Below are positions 17,031 through 28,141 of a DNA stretch of 64,000 nucleotides, one piece after another; position 1 is the stretch's first letter, and each line of letters begins with the position of its first letter. The position numbers and the translations under genes were made by a program. Under the pieces are notes generated by a model. That model ran no database searches. It saw only the letters and a list, made by a program, of their open reading frames with translations, and had not been told where the DNA came from. Origin of the DNA: Canna indica (Eukaryota > Streptophyta > Magnoliopsida > Zingiberales > Cannaceae); the NCBI GenBank assembly GCA_034359265.1, contig CP136890.1:101333501-101397500 (forward strand), read 5' to 3'.

Positions 17031-17486
17031 GGATAATTTTTGCACCTGAACTATTAAAAATATGGTAAAAATACTCCTAAACTCTTATTTAGTTGATTTT
17101 TATTCTTAAACAAAAGAAAACAATTGAAAAATACACTCGAACTATTAGAGATGAGTAAAAATATTTATAAACTTATTTTTTGATAAATTTTTTTTCCTTA
17201 GACAAACGAAAATAGCTAAAAATACTAATTTTTTTACCAATTTCTAAGAGAAAAAAAACCTCTTTTACCTTTAGACATAGGTAAAAACACTGCTGTTTTT
17301 TAATTCTTTTCGTTTGTCTATAGTAAAAAATTTATCAAACAAATATTTAAGAGTATTTTTACCCATTTTTAATAGTTCGAGGATATTTTTCAATCGTTTT
17401 CATTCGTTTAAGAGTAAAAATTAATTAAAGAAGAGTTTTAAAATATTTTTATCATATTTTTAATAGTTTGGGGACGAAAATCATCC
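17031..17486. repeat. Fold-back MITE with long inverted repeats
   Basis: The left end GGATAATTTTTGCACC, then GAACTATTAAAAATATGG, pairs with the right end, where CATATTTTTAATAGTTTGGG precedes GACGAAAATCATCC. Complementarity continues inward on both arms (GACAAACGAAAA against TTTTCGTTTGTC), so nearly the whole 456 bp can form a hairpin. I could not settle the target-site duplication. Confidence 0.7.
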
Positions 17487-18757
17487 TTAACTCTATCATA
17501 AACTTTTCTAGTAAGTGGCGCATTTGATACATATAATTCATACTTGTAATAATTGCATATTCAATATGGGTCTATCAAAAATCAAAATTCACCAAAAGAC
17601 CCTTTTAAGTAAATTTAGAGTTAAAATTATCTTATCATTATTGCCAATGATTGTTTAATTTAATTCTTAGAATGTTCTTGTAATCATACCTAAACTATTT
17701 TGTTTTGTTATTTTTTAATATATAAATAACTTTCCATAATTTCTTCCATTAGTGTATTTTATTATGAATTTTAAAATAGTATAATTATAAAACCTAATTA
17801 TTAATTGTGTTATTTTTATTAAGTTATACTATTTTTTAATGAGTATTTAAATATTATTCTAGAAACAAATTGTTCTTTGGGAACACATGAGTTTCATAAA
17901 TATTTTTTTTTAGGTTGAAATTAATGAAATGATTGTAATAATAATTATTTATCTATAACTTAGATTTTATAAAAGTTTACTATATATAAAGACTATAACA
18001 TATAAATAATTAATAATATCCTATATGTAAATATATGCTATAGTTAAGTAAAGGTATATATATGTGAAAGTCTTAAATTGAAAATAATATAATATGAATG
18101 TTATTTTTAGAGGGTAATAATGTCATTTTGTTTTTTCTTCGTCGCGTTAATGATATATGTGCAACTTTTCAATTTTGCCTTAATTATATATAGGACCATA
18201 AGATTATGAAAAATAACCCATAATGTTAATATAAAATATTTACTCCTTTTAAATAATATTAAGTGGATCAAGGTGACCATAAGATTACTCCTTTTACTCC
18301 ATAATGTTAAATCAAAATAATATTTATATGAAAGTGGATCAAGGTGGGCATATCATCACAATTGCACCATCAAACTTGTATGATCCGAATCCGACAACTA
18401 TGCAATATAGTTTAGGAAATAAGAATAATAGAACAATTGTCTCTCTTTCCTAAATTATTTATATTTAATATAATTTTGCTTTTCTTAAAAAGAATTACAA
18501 ATATTGACGCGTACCGTTATAATTAATACTAGTAATACAATAAATCATTAAAGAAGGATAATATTGAAATTTAAAATATTATAATCCCTAAGATAACAAT
18601 CGTTTAAATTAATTCGTAATTACAAGTGCAAGTTGGGGTTCCTGCACTCGTTTTATTTAATCCCTTCTTATTCCCACGGAGTTTAAGTATATCAACCCCT
18701 CTAAAAGTACTATTTACAAATACTTCCTTGTTCTAAGGTGTAAATCAGTACATGTAT

Positions 18758-19399
18758 TAGGAATGTCAATGGGCGCGACCCGTCTCCCATACCCGCGCCC
18801 GCACCCGCGGCGGGTATTCGTCGCCTGTCCCCTCACGGGTAATTGATACCCGCGAATTAATACCCATTTAAACTATGACAAAAAATTTCATTTTGTTTAA
18901 TAGTATATCGACAACAATTCTCATTTCACCAATATTAATAATTTGATTGAGAAATAATAAATAATATAATAAATAACGTAATAGTTAAATACTAAATCAT
19001 AAAATTGTCTTAAGAAGTAGTAATATCCATTCATACAATATTAAATTTAAAATCAAAGTACTTTCAGTTAAAATTTAGAATTGATATAATATATAAAAAT
19101 ATATTATATTTAAATAAATAAAATAAAATCTAATGAATAGATGATATAGATTTATTTTTAATCTTTCTATTAGATATTAATATATAAGATTATAAATTTA
19201 ATATTTCATATATATATATATTGATAGGCATAGGATATTCGCGGGTGTGTATAGTATAATATATCTACCCGTACCTATTAACTGGGTAAAAATTTATACT
19301 CGTGGCCACACTCGTGGGTATAATATGTTCCTCGTACTCGACCAGTGTTGCATAAATATCCACGGGTATCTGCGAGTATGAATAATATTGTCATCTCTA
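18758..19399. mobile_element. Non-autonomous hAT-type element with 8-bp target duplication
   Basis: Flanked by ACATGTAT (18750-18757) and ACGTGTAT (19400-19407), an 8-bp duplication with one mismatch. Ends are TAGGAATGTCAAT and, inverted, TAGAGATGACAAT. Subterminal regions are rich in ACCCGCG/CGGGTA motifs. No transposase frame. Confidence 0.75.
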
Positions 19400-19616
19400 A
19401 CGTGTATACGTAAATGCCGCATTCGAGGAGGGCACGCATTAAATAATAATAATTGGTAATTAATAATTACATCTATCTTTCATTATTATATTATAAGGTA
19501 GAAGTTATATTTAGAAATTATTTATTTAATGTCAAAATAAAATCCTTCAGTGCTTGATAAAAATATATGATAAAGAAATTTGGACTAAAGTGCAAAACTC
19601 ACAAGTCTGGAGGATG
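19400..19616. other. Upstream region of the GAMYB gene
   Basis: AT-rich; no gene. It immediately precedes the GAMYB TATA box. Confidence 0.5.
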
Positions 19617-19625
19617 TATATATAA
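19617..19625 (+). promoter_or_regulatory. Candidate TATA box of the GAMYB gene
   Basis: TATATATAA lies about 35 nt before the C/T- and GA-rich sequence that looks like a transcribed leader from about 19.65 kb onward. Confidence 0.5.
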
Positions 19626-19649
19626 TGAATATGCCAGATTAAATATTTA

Positions 19650-19685
19650 CAGAGAGTTTTAGAGCGTGTGGAGTGTGGGTTTGGG

Positions 19686-19726
<41 letters not shown>

Positions 19727-20111
19727 ACAAAAAGAGAGGATCCCTCAGGACTTTCGCTCGCTCTCCTACGTAGGCCTCCTCTCCCTCCACTTCCTCGCTC
19801 CTTCCTTTCCTCGCCCGGAATTCTTCGGATCGTCGAGGAGCTTTCAAGTTTCGAATTGCGGGTACGCCCTCTCCTTCCCCTGCACGCATTTGGCCGAGCT
19901 TTTTAGCTTACTTTTTGAAAAAAAAATTCTTCCTTTTCTCTTTCGGAGATGAATTAGGGTTGGTTTGGTTGGAGGTTTTTTTTGTCTTTGTTACTTGGGC
20001 TGCTTTCTGGCGTTGATCTGCTCTGTGCCAGGTTTCAGTGCGGGAGGCCAATTTGATATGTCTTCTTCGTCGTCTTGGTCTTCTTCTTCTTATTATTACT
20101 CTTCTTCTTTC
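19650..20111 (+). other. Probable 5' UTR exon of GAMYB, with GA microsatellite and a poly-Ser uORF
   Basis: A (GA)n run at 19690-19722 is followed by C/T-rich leader sequence. A strong donor (GTAAGA) at 20112 could splice to the acceptor TGTTTAG at 20871-20876, just before the GAMYB ATG. An upstream ATG at 20058 begins MSSSSSWSSSSYYYSSSF and runs exactly to that donor. Exon borders are inferred from consensus only. Confidence 0.4.
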
Positions 20112-20886
20112 GTAAGACTAGTTTTTGCTGAATTTTGTGGATTAGGATGTTATTGAGTTTGAATTTTGCTCAATCTTTTAATTGATCCCCCGCCACCTTT
20201 GTTCTTTTTCTGTATTGTATTTCCTGATCTGAGAAAGAATTTCTGACAGTGAAGTAAACTAGTCTACTTCTTTCCCCTCTTTTGTGCCTTGAAATGGAGT
20301 AGGTGCTTTTGGGGCACCCATTTTTGGCGTTGCTACTTGTAATTTTTATTGGAATTTGCTCCTTGGTTCAGGACTGTTTCTCGAGGTTCAGGTTCTCTCT
20401 TATTCAACTTTAAATTGGATTATGAACTTTTGAAGGAGAATTATATTCAACTCCCTCTTTTCTTTCTGGTAACACTTAGATCTTAATTCTGGTTTCTCTG
20501 AAACTGAACTATCCACTCTTAATTTTTTTTAAACAAACTGATGTGGGGATTATTTTGGGTCACCAATTATATATTTATTAGTAGCATGCATATATTTTTC
20601 TCTTTTTTTTCTTGTAATAAATTTCAATTTATTCATCTTATTCTTTTTGGATTTGAACATATTAGAAGTTACATAACTGGATTGTTCATTTTTTGTTCGT
20701 TTACATGGTAACATGGCCGCTTCAGCTCTCACTTTTTTGTAATCTGTATAAAAAAGAGTTTGAGAATGTTGTTTCCCCTTGTTGACTGTTCAGTTTATAT
20801 ATTTTTAAATCCTTGTAACCTTGTTTATTTCGTTGCTGATATGAATGAGAAACTCAGGAGCTATTTCTGTGTTTAGGTTTTGGCCA

Positions 20887-23800
20887 ATGAATCAGATTCC
20901 AGATGACAGCGACAAGCGAATGATCCCAAAGGACCAGATGGACTCACCATCAATTGAAGAAGGCAGTAGTGTAGGTTCATTAAATGGAGGTAATCCAGTT
21001 CTGAAAAAGGGTCCTTGGACATCTGCAGAAGATGCAATTCTCATGGACTATGTTAAAAGACATGGTGAGGGAAATTGGAATGCTGTCCAGAAACACACAG
21101 GACTATCTAGATGCGGTAAAAGTTGCCGTCTTAGATGGGCTAATCATCTCAGGCCAAATTTGAAGAAAGGTGCCTTCACACCAGAAGAGGAGCAATTGAT
21201 CGTCGAGCTCCATGCTAAGATGGGAAACAAATGGGCTCGGATGGCTGGACATGTAAGTCGTCATATTATTTCTGACATTATGTATTCTTGCATATAGTGC
21301 CACTAAGCTTTCAAGTTATTCCCTTCATTTGATCATGCTTTCATTGAAGAAAACTTTTGGACTGAATATTCTCATGCTCATTTTCTTTGCATAACTTTGG
21401 ATTAGTGCACTCTTACTTTTTCTTGTTGTGTTAAAGTACTCTGTGAAGTAAAGTACTGCAAACTAATAAAGGGATGACAATGACATGAAATATTATGATA
21501 ATTTTTTATGTTGAAAGCTCGCATTATGTTGTTCTGTATTATGTTTCAAATTCCATCTTAGTCATATATATTGCATCTCCATTAAATTTCGAGCTGAACT
21601 TGGAGACTGGTACTCTTCCTATATAGTCATACTTGGTTCAGTATTCTTTGAACAAGTTAGTGTATTGCGTAATGCATCTTAAGAACTATTTGGTTTTGTT
21701 TACTTATTCTTTGTTATATATCTTTTTTGTTTTCTGTAAGTTATACAGATTGCTTTACTCGTCCTTTTCTCCTTTATTTTCCCAGTTTCAATAGAAGTGA
21801 GAACTATGATTTATGCAAAATAGTCATAGTACTTGGGGTTTGTGATTCACTGATCACTGAACTTATTTTAATAGTTAATACTGATAGGATGCATTTCAAC
21901 ATTGCAGTTTAGCAATGTGGTGATGGATTGCAACAACCAAAATAGGTTGTGTTTTGCCTAGTGTTTGTGATTTTTAGGGTTTCTTCCCCATAACTGATGC
22001 CTCTACTTTAAGAAATAGCTTCTTAAAAGTCAAAACTAAAAGCGAAACAATAATAAAGTTAAATTTTTAACAGATGTATTATGGACCTTATGGTTATTTA
22101 CGACCATCTATATATGGATTTTTTTTGCCTACTTATGAAATGCATTAAACTATTAACGAGTCCCACACTTGTAAATCACTGTTGTTTCACCCTATTGTAT
22201 GATGAACACTGTTTCTTGGCACACATGGTTGCTTGATAACTTCTTAGGTGATGTGTTCTTCATGGTGGTTGCAGATCCCTTTCCAATCCTTCTTAAAATC
22301 AGAGATGTCAAATACTTTTATTTCTATAGACCCAGGCATTTTATTCTATGTATGTAAGGATTATCAGTCCTGTTATATGAAATAAACAACTCATTACTCA
22401 TATGATTAAAGCATTTGGATTAAAAAAGGCATTTAATTGGTAATGTGAGTCTGGTAGGTTAACTTGTGGTATGGGCCTATTAGTTGCACCCACTGTGTAT
22501 GGATCAAGATTCTAATATGCTGAGCCGAGAGGTTTAATTTGACAATCCAATTCTATATGCCCCTACTAATGATTCATTTCATCTCTCTTTCTCTTTTTTC
22601 CCCAGATATTTTAACACATCTTCATTTTTCTTTCTTGTGGTTGATTTTTAGTGTTTCCCGAGGTATTTTTTCTCTTTTTTTCGGAAGTGGGTATGATATT
22701 TTAAAAGCTCTACAACTTTGTACAAGACATGAGGACAATGATATTCTTATTCTAAAGGGTTAACTTATATTTCCGATAGTTTAATTAATTTAGCTAAATA
22801 TTATTTGCAACTACTATATTCATATATAATGATTTTCATAACAAACGATTATATTCCCTCATTGTTGTTATTTTTGAGTTGATATGCCAACATGACATCC
22901 AATGTGGCCGACTTGTCATCATGTCTTGTTTGTCTGTTGACTATACATCAATGATAACCAAGGTATTATAAAGAGATGGATCTCTACATGCCAGCTTTTT
23001 ATCAAGAAAGAGATGGAATAAGAAAAGGTGACCTAGTGCACTACAAGAAGCAATCCTATGTAGTCTTCCCCATGCTTTTTGTTTCCGTGGTAAGAAAGAT
23101 ATGGAATGCAAAGTAAATAAATAATGTCATCATGCCAGCTTCTCTACTTGTACAAAAGAGAATTATACAATTTATTACATCAATAACAAGTATAATGAGT
23201 CAACTTAGAACTTGTTCCTCTATTATATCCTTTAAGTCCATAAGGATTGTCCTCTAAAAGATACTTCGGATTCTTCTTGTACCAGTTGTAAGAGCTATTT
23301 GCTTCTTAACCATGCCATATTTATAACACCACTAGTGGGCATCAATGGGGCTCAAATTATGACTTTTAAATTTTTAATGACTTCCTAATAATCAACTGCT
23401 ATGAGGATGAAAATATAACTGAAACTACTGAAGAAACATAGAGTGCTCCAACCAGGAATGGGAAAAAGGCTTTAGTCAGCTCTTTCCTTTCCTAACTCAA
23501 CTATGAATAGGTTAGGGAGGTCTTGTCCAATCCATATCCATGCTAGGAAGAGTTGCCCTATGTTGTTTTAGATGTCCTCTGTTCCTTTTCTAGCTTTTGA
23601 TGCTAGTGGACTATTGCACTTCCCAAGAAGTCAAAATATTAAACCATATAAATCTTTGGCTAGCTTCTTTTTTCTGATTAAGATATGAAAACTTCAAACT
23701 ACTTGTAATTTTCATATCAAATACATTTGGCTTAATTGCTTTCACGTTTTTGTGTATGTATTCAGTGCTACATAAAAGTATCAGATTGGGGTGATCAATA

Positions 23801-26612
23801 TAATAGATAATTTCTCTGAGGATTCTTTAGGGATGTTGTTAATCTTTCTCAGGGCTCAGAAGGTAAGTGGACGATACCATTTATACATTCTAAAAAGGGT
23901 CCCACTGCACAAGGCTCCTGCCAAAGTATTAAATATCTTTCAAAAATCTTCTTTTAATGAATTGTTGCTAGTCATTTTGTTTTGAACCACAAATATGTGG
24001 ATATAAATAGATATCAAAGTATCAAACCTTTTTCAGTATACTTATGTTATATAGTATCCTATGTTTTCAAGTTTTGATGATTGGTATAGTCATATGTAAG
24101 GTTTAAAAAACCGCCCGAAACGGTATATACCGGCCGGTATATACCGGTTTTTGAGGATTCCGGTATTCGATATACCCGGTATTTGAAAATACCGGGTATA
24201 TCATGTATATCGGGCGGTATATGGCGGTATTTCGCCATATACCGCCCGGTATGAGCGGTATGATGCGATATCGGGGGAATATTGATTTTTTTTTTTTTTT
24301 TTTAAGAGTTAGATATAACTCTAAACAATACGTAATTGATGAATAAATGCTTAAAATCAATATTCCAATGTCAGATACATGAATATTAAAAGTCATTTTT
24401 ACTGTATTAGGATTTTTCGCAGATACAAGAGAATTACATATAAGCACAGCCCAAAGGGTCTAAAATTTTTTCGGGAGGGGGCAGCGCCCCCTGCGGGGGT
24501 GTGGGGGCGGAGCCCCCTCCCGAAATTTTTTTAGACCCTTTGGGCTGTGCTTATATGTAATTCTCTTGTATCTGCGAAAAATCCTAATACAGTAAAAATG
24601 ACTTTTAATATTCATGTATCTGACATTGGAATATTGATTTTAAGCATTTATTCATCAATTACGTATTGTTTAGAGTTATATCTAACTCTTAAAAAAAAAA
24701 AAAAAAACGGTATGCTATTCCCGTACCGGCCCGTACCGTGTGTCGGTACGGTACCGGTACCGGTACCGAGATTTTAAACCTTGGTCATATGCACCTTATT
24801 GTGTATCCTGTGTTTGCATACTTGCTTCATAGCTCTCCTAGCATGTCCAACATTAGGATTGTTGAACTAGCAATACTATCCATGGATTTGTACTAAGATT
24901 AGATTAGTTTGATCACTTAATAATATCAATATGAGTATTTGTTGTATTATTGACTATGAATATATCTGCATCTGATTTACTTTTGAGTGTGTCCATGGGC
25001 TTGTTTCCATGTCTATGTTAGTTACAGGTGCTCTTTCAAACTAAAATTTAATAGTTCCACGGTAGTCATGTGCATTGATTTTGGAATTTGATTTTTGGTA
25101 TTGTTGATTTTGCTTATTATGAATTGTGATGGCTTTTTTTTTATCCCAAAATTAACTTTTGTTATTTTCAGTTGCCTGGGCGCACTGACAATGAGATAAA
25201 AAATTATTGGAATACACGAGTAAAGAGACGCCAACGTGCTGGTTTGCCTCTTTATCCTCCTAATTTATGCTATCAAATTGCTGATGAAAATCAGAGATGC
25301 AACAATTCCAGCGAGTACTTTTACTATGGCAAACATCCCACTGACTCCTTGCTGGGAAGCGACTTCGATATTTGTGATACTGTATTTGACAACTTTGATG
25401 CCGATCATTCTGCTTTGGCCTATGCAAGGCCATTTTCAGATGCAGCAGTTACTAGCATGCTGAGCAAGAAGTTTGGATCTCAGAAATATTTCTTGGTAGA
25501 TCCTACAGTTAGTTCTATGAAGCGCCCTAGGGATTCTGAAAGTTTATTTCCTGCTTTACATAGTAACTTCTCCAATGGGCATTCTAGGTTTGGACATCCT
25601 TTTCTTGAGCCTCTAAGAAAGATGCAACGGACTTCTGGATTAGGTTACCATTGTGATCCTGATCCAAGCAGCAAAAACCTGCAAAGTTTTGGAAGTGCAA
25701 TTCCGAGTAGCCATGCCTTTCTAAATGGCACCTTCTCTGCTTCTAGTCCTAGTTCTGGGACTGTGAAGTTGGAGCTCCCTTCACTCCAACATACAGAAAT
25801 TGATGGTAGTAGCTGGCTTGCATGTTCATCCACACCTCTTGTGGTAGTTGATACATATGGTGAATCTGCCCCGGCAACTGTCTCATTGCAAACTGACTGC
25901 GTCTCGCCACATAACAGCGGTTTATTAGACGCGTTGGTACATGAAGCACAGGTAATTAGCTGTGCAAAAAAAGAACCATCTGAAAAGAGATTGGGTTCTG
26001 TTATCATACCAGACAATGTGGTCAAAAGTTCAGAACTAAGTATCAGTGAGAAGAAGTTTGAAGAATTCAATGATCCAATTTCTCCTTTGGGTTGTTCTGC
26101 TGCTTCTATCTTCAGTGAGTTCACCCCTTTGATCGGGGGTAGTTCATTAGATGAGCTTCCACATTCTAATGCTGCTTCAAGTAAGTGTGTCTCATTTCTA
26201 AATCATATGTTTATCTCTTGTTTCTTTTATCTTTTTGTTTTTGCTTCTTGTTTTAGTATCTTTTGCAATCCTAGAAGAGCTGCTTATACCAGCTTCTGCA
26301 GGTTCTGGTGATATTTTGATGACTGCTGAACATGTTTCTTCTCCTATTGATGGGGATAAGGACATTTTAATCGAGGGAGTTTCCGTACAGCCTGATGCCT
26401 TTGTTGGATCCCCTTGGTTCGAAGATAATTCCTTACAGCCTGATGCAAAAGACTATTCGATTTTTGATGATGCCATCGCAATATTTATGGGTCAAGATTT
26501 GTCCAACGACTACAACCCTCTACCTGCTGGGAGGTCATCTGCACACATGCAGGCATTTGGTTTGGACTCCTGCCCATGGAATAATATGCCTAATGCATGT
26601 CAGATGCCTTGA
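20887..26612 (+). CDS. GAMYB: GAMYB-like R2R3-MYB transcription factor
   Basis: Coding exons: 20887-21252, 25172-26180 and 26257-26612, in phase, 576 aa. Residues from about 40 form the R2 repeat ([41 protein letters not shown]); R3 follows ([20 protein letters not shown]), split by intron 1 before [16 protein letters not shown]. The extension [11 protein letters not shown] directly after R3 is the GAMYB subgroup signature. The family activates gibberellin-responsive genes in anther tapetum and aleurone by binding GARE-type sites. Exon 2 contains a miR159 site at 25770-25790, encoding the usual conserved stretch. Intron 1 is 3.9 kb and holds an hAT-type element. Exon 3 may start at 26257 (better pyrimidine tract) or 26302; both stay in frame and differ by 15 codons. 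The start ATG is the first after the UTR-intron acceptor. Confidence 0.92.
24097..24783. mobile_element. hAT-type non-autonomous element in GAMYB intron 1
   Basis: Flanked by a perfect 8-bp duplication GTCATATG (24089-24096 and 24784-24791). Ends are TAAGGTTTAAAA and, inverted, CAAGGTTTAAAATCTCGG. Subterminal CGGTATATACCGG and CGGTACCGG motifs are reiterated. It is homologous to the element at 31486-31757 but carries an extra inverted-repeat core. No transposase. Confidence 0.85.
24286..24707. repeat. Near-perfect inverted repeat, arms about 196 bp, 29-bp loop
   Basis: The arm 24286-24482 is the reverse complement of 24512-24707; by eye they differ only in an A/T run near the apex and in the length of the terminal T/A tracts. 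Both arms therefore encode the same frame in opposite directions (starting [14 protein letters not shown]). The loop is GC-rich. Confidence 0.95.
25770..25790 (+). promoter_or_regulatory. miR159 target site in GAMYB mRNA
   Basis: The core GGAGCTCCCTTCACTCCA pairs with miR159 (as I recall that sequence) with one G:U pair and two mismatches, including the terminal base; this is the same arrangement as in known GAMYB targets. Cleavage would fall in the centre of the site. Confidence 0.9.
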
Positions 26613-27239
26613 CTTTCTAAATGGTCTTTTGCAGCACATACTTGAGAGTTTGTTCATGGTTATTTACATTAGGGATACTTGTATTCTTGAAGAATGAGAT
26701 TTGTGGAGACAGATGAAATCATTCTTGCTTCATCCAATGGTTCGTCATGCAAGGTTGAACACAAGCATGGCTGCATGATGCTGGTCAGCAGAAATAATTT
26801 TTTTTTTTTCGCAAATAGGCCTCTTGTTGTAGTTAAACAAATAAGCAGATGCTTTACAAATGGTTTATATTTGGTGTGTTGTTTGTCTAGTGTTGTATTG
26901 TAGTGTCACATTGCAGTTATGGATTGTGTTGAATTGTTTTACATTCTTACTATTTGTAATGTCAGCCATGAACTATGACTTAGCTTGCATTGTTTCTTTT
27001 TTTTAACAAAGATAAAAAGTCATAATAGGTGACTATACTAGGGATCGAACTTTTGATCTCTAGGCAACATATAATATGTTGTCATCAATTATGCTACCCA
27101 CAGTTGGCCTTATCTTGCATTGTTTCGCGCACATAAAGGTTGGTGATTATATGAATAATAATTTTTGGTGGCTTAACTTGTAGGTAATCAACCATGATCA
27201 TTGTGTTTTTTAATAGATTGATATTAATATTTATAAATT
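26613..27239. other. GAMYB 3' UTR and flank
   Basis: No further gene. The first 300 bases are probably 3' UTR. Confidence 0.5.
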
Positions 27240-27645
27240 AGGAGAAGTCCAACGGAAGTCCTATAAATTTTAAATTTTTTGGACTTCAGTCTTATAAATT
27301 TTATTTTAGTATTTTCAGTCTTATACATTTGCTCTGTAGCATAGATTTGGTTCTATCCGTGACGGTTCGTTAATTCTCTGTCCACGTGGACATAATGTTG
27401 TTCATACACGTTAATAAATTTGATCCTATAAATTTTATTTCGAAATTTTTAGTTCTATATGTTTGTTTCATTCAGAAAAAAATAAACGACGTTACGTCCA
27501 TATTGACAGAGTTAACGGACTATCACGGATATGATCAAATTTGTGCTATGGAGCAAATATATATGACCGAAAATATCGAAATAAAATTTATATGACGGGA
27601 ATCTAAAAAATTTAAAATTTATAGGACTTCGTTGAACTTCTTCTT
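27240..27645. repeat. Fold-back MITE upstream of TRAPPC2
   Basis: The left end GAAGTCCAACGGAAGTCC and right end, inverted, GAAGTTCAACGAAGTCC are followed on both sides by TATAAATTTTAAATTTTTT. Inner regions (ACGGTTCGTTAATTCTCTG; CAGAGTTAACGGACTATC) are also inverted to each other. Related DNA occurs at 12.45 kb. Confidence 0.7.
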
Positions 27646-28141
27646 TTGTAAATTTGACAACTGTCACCAAAATTTATAATTTTAATTGGTTAGTTTGTCA
27701 ATAAAATACTTCTCTTTTTTATCACTATTTTTTTCCTTAAACCTTTATCATATTTGTTTTTAAATTATGATTATCTTTATTTACAACAAGTTATTTTCAT
27801 AAAACATTTTATTTTTTTAGATTATATTGAATTCCAAAAAATTGCAAAAAGAAAAGCACCATAGGATTTTACAGTAAGATCTAGACCGTAGGATATAAAT
27901 CTGACCGTTGGATGTTTTGATCAAACGGTACTAATTAGGCTTTTACAAAATCACATCAGCGATCTCGACTTCCCATCACGGTTAACCCCCCCCCCCCTCT
28001 CTCTCTCTCTCTTTCCTCGCATCGCTGGCTGCAGACCATTCTCTTGATCTCCTCCGACGACGGAAGTAACAAGTCGATCTCCTCCGACTACGGAAGTAAC
28101 AAGTCGATCTTTAGAAATCCGACGGCGGCTGAGGCAAAAAG
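27646..28141 (+). promoter_or_regulatory. Promoter and probable first (non-coding) exon of TRAPPC2
   Basis: A poly-C run and (CT)n tract near 27.99-28.01 kb are followed by GC-richer leader sequence ending GGCAAAAAG|GTGATC at 28141/28142, a possible donor that could splice to the acceptor at 30599. The leader contains a 2 x 30 bp tandem repeat. Start site and junction are inferred. Confidence 0.45.
28046..28105. repeat. Tandem repeat, 2 x 30 bp, in the TRAPPC2 leader
   Basis: Units 28046-28075 and 28076-28105, each GATCTCCTCCGAC.ACGGAAG plus TAACAAGTC, differ at a single base. Confidence 0.95.

Larger units (their letters stand above)
13884..18757. other. Gene-poor AT-rich region
   Basis: No credible coding region on either strand. 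It holds the repeats listed separately (14.30, 15.69 and 17.03 kb). A less AT-rich block at 16.60-16.81 kb has a 91-codon frame of no recognisable family. Confidence 0.5.

Noticed and set aside
24103..24777. Two small ORFs with the same protein on opposite strands
   Set aside because: They are the two arms of the inverted repeat, not duplicated genes.
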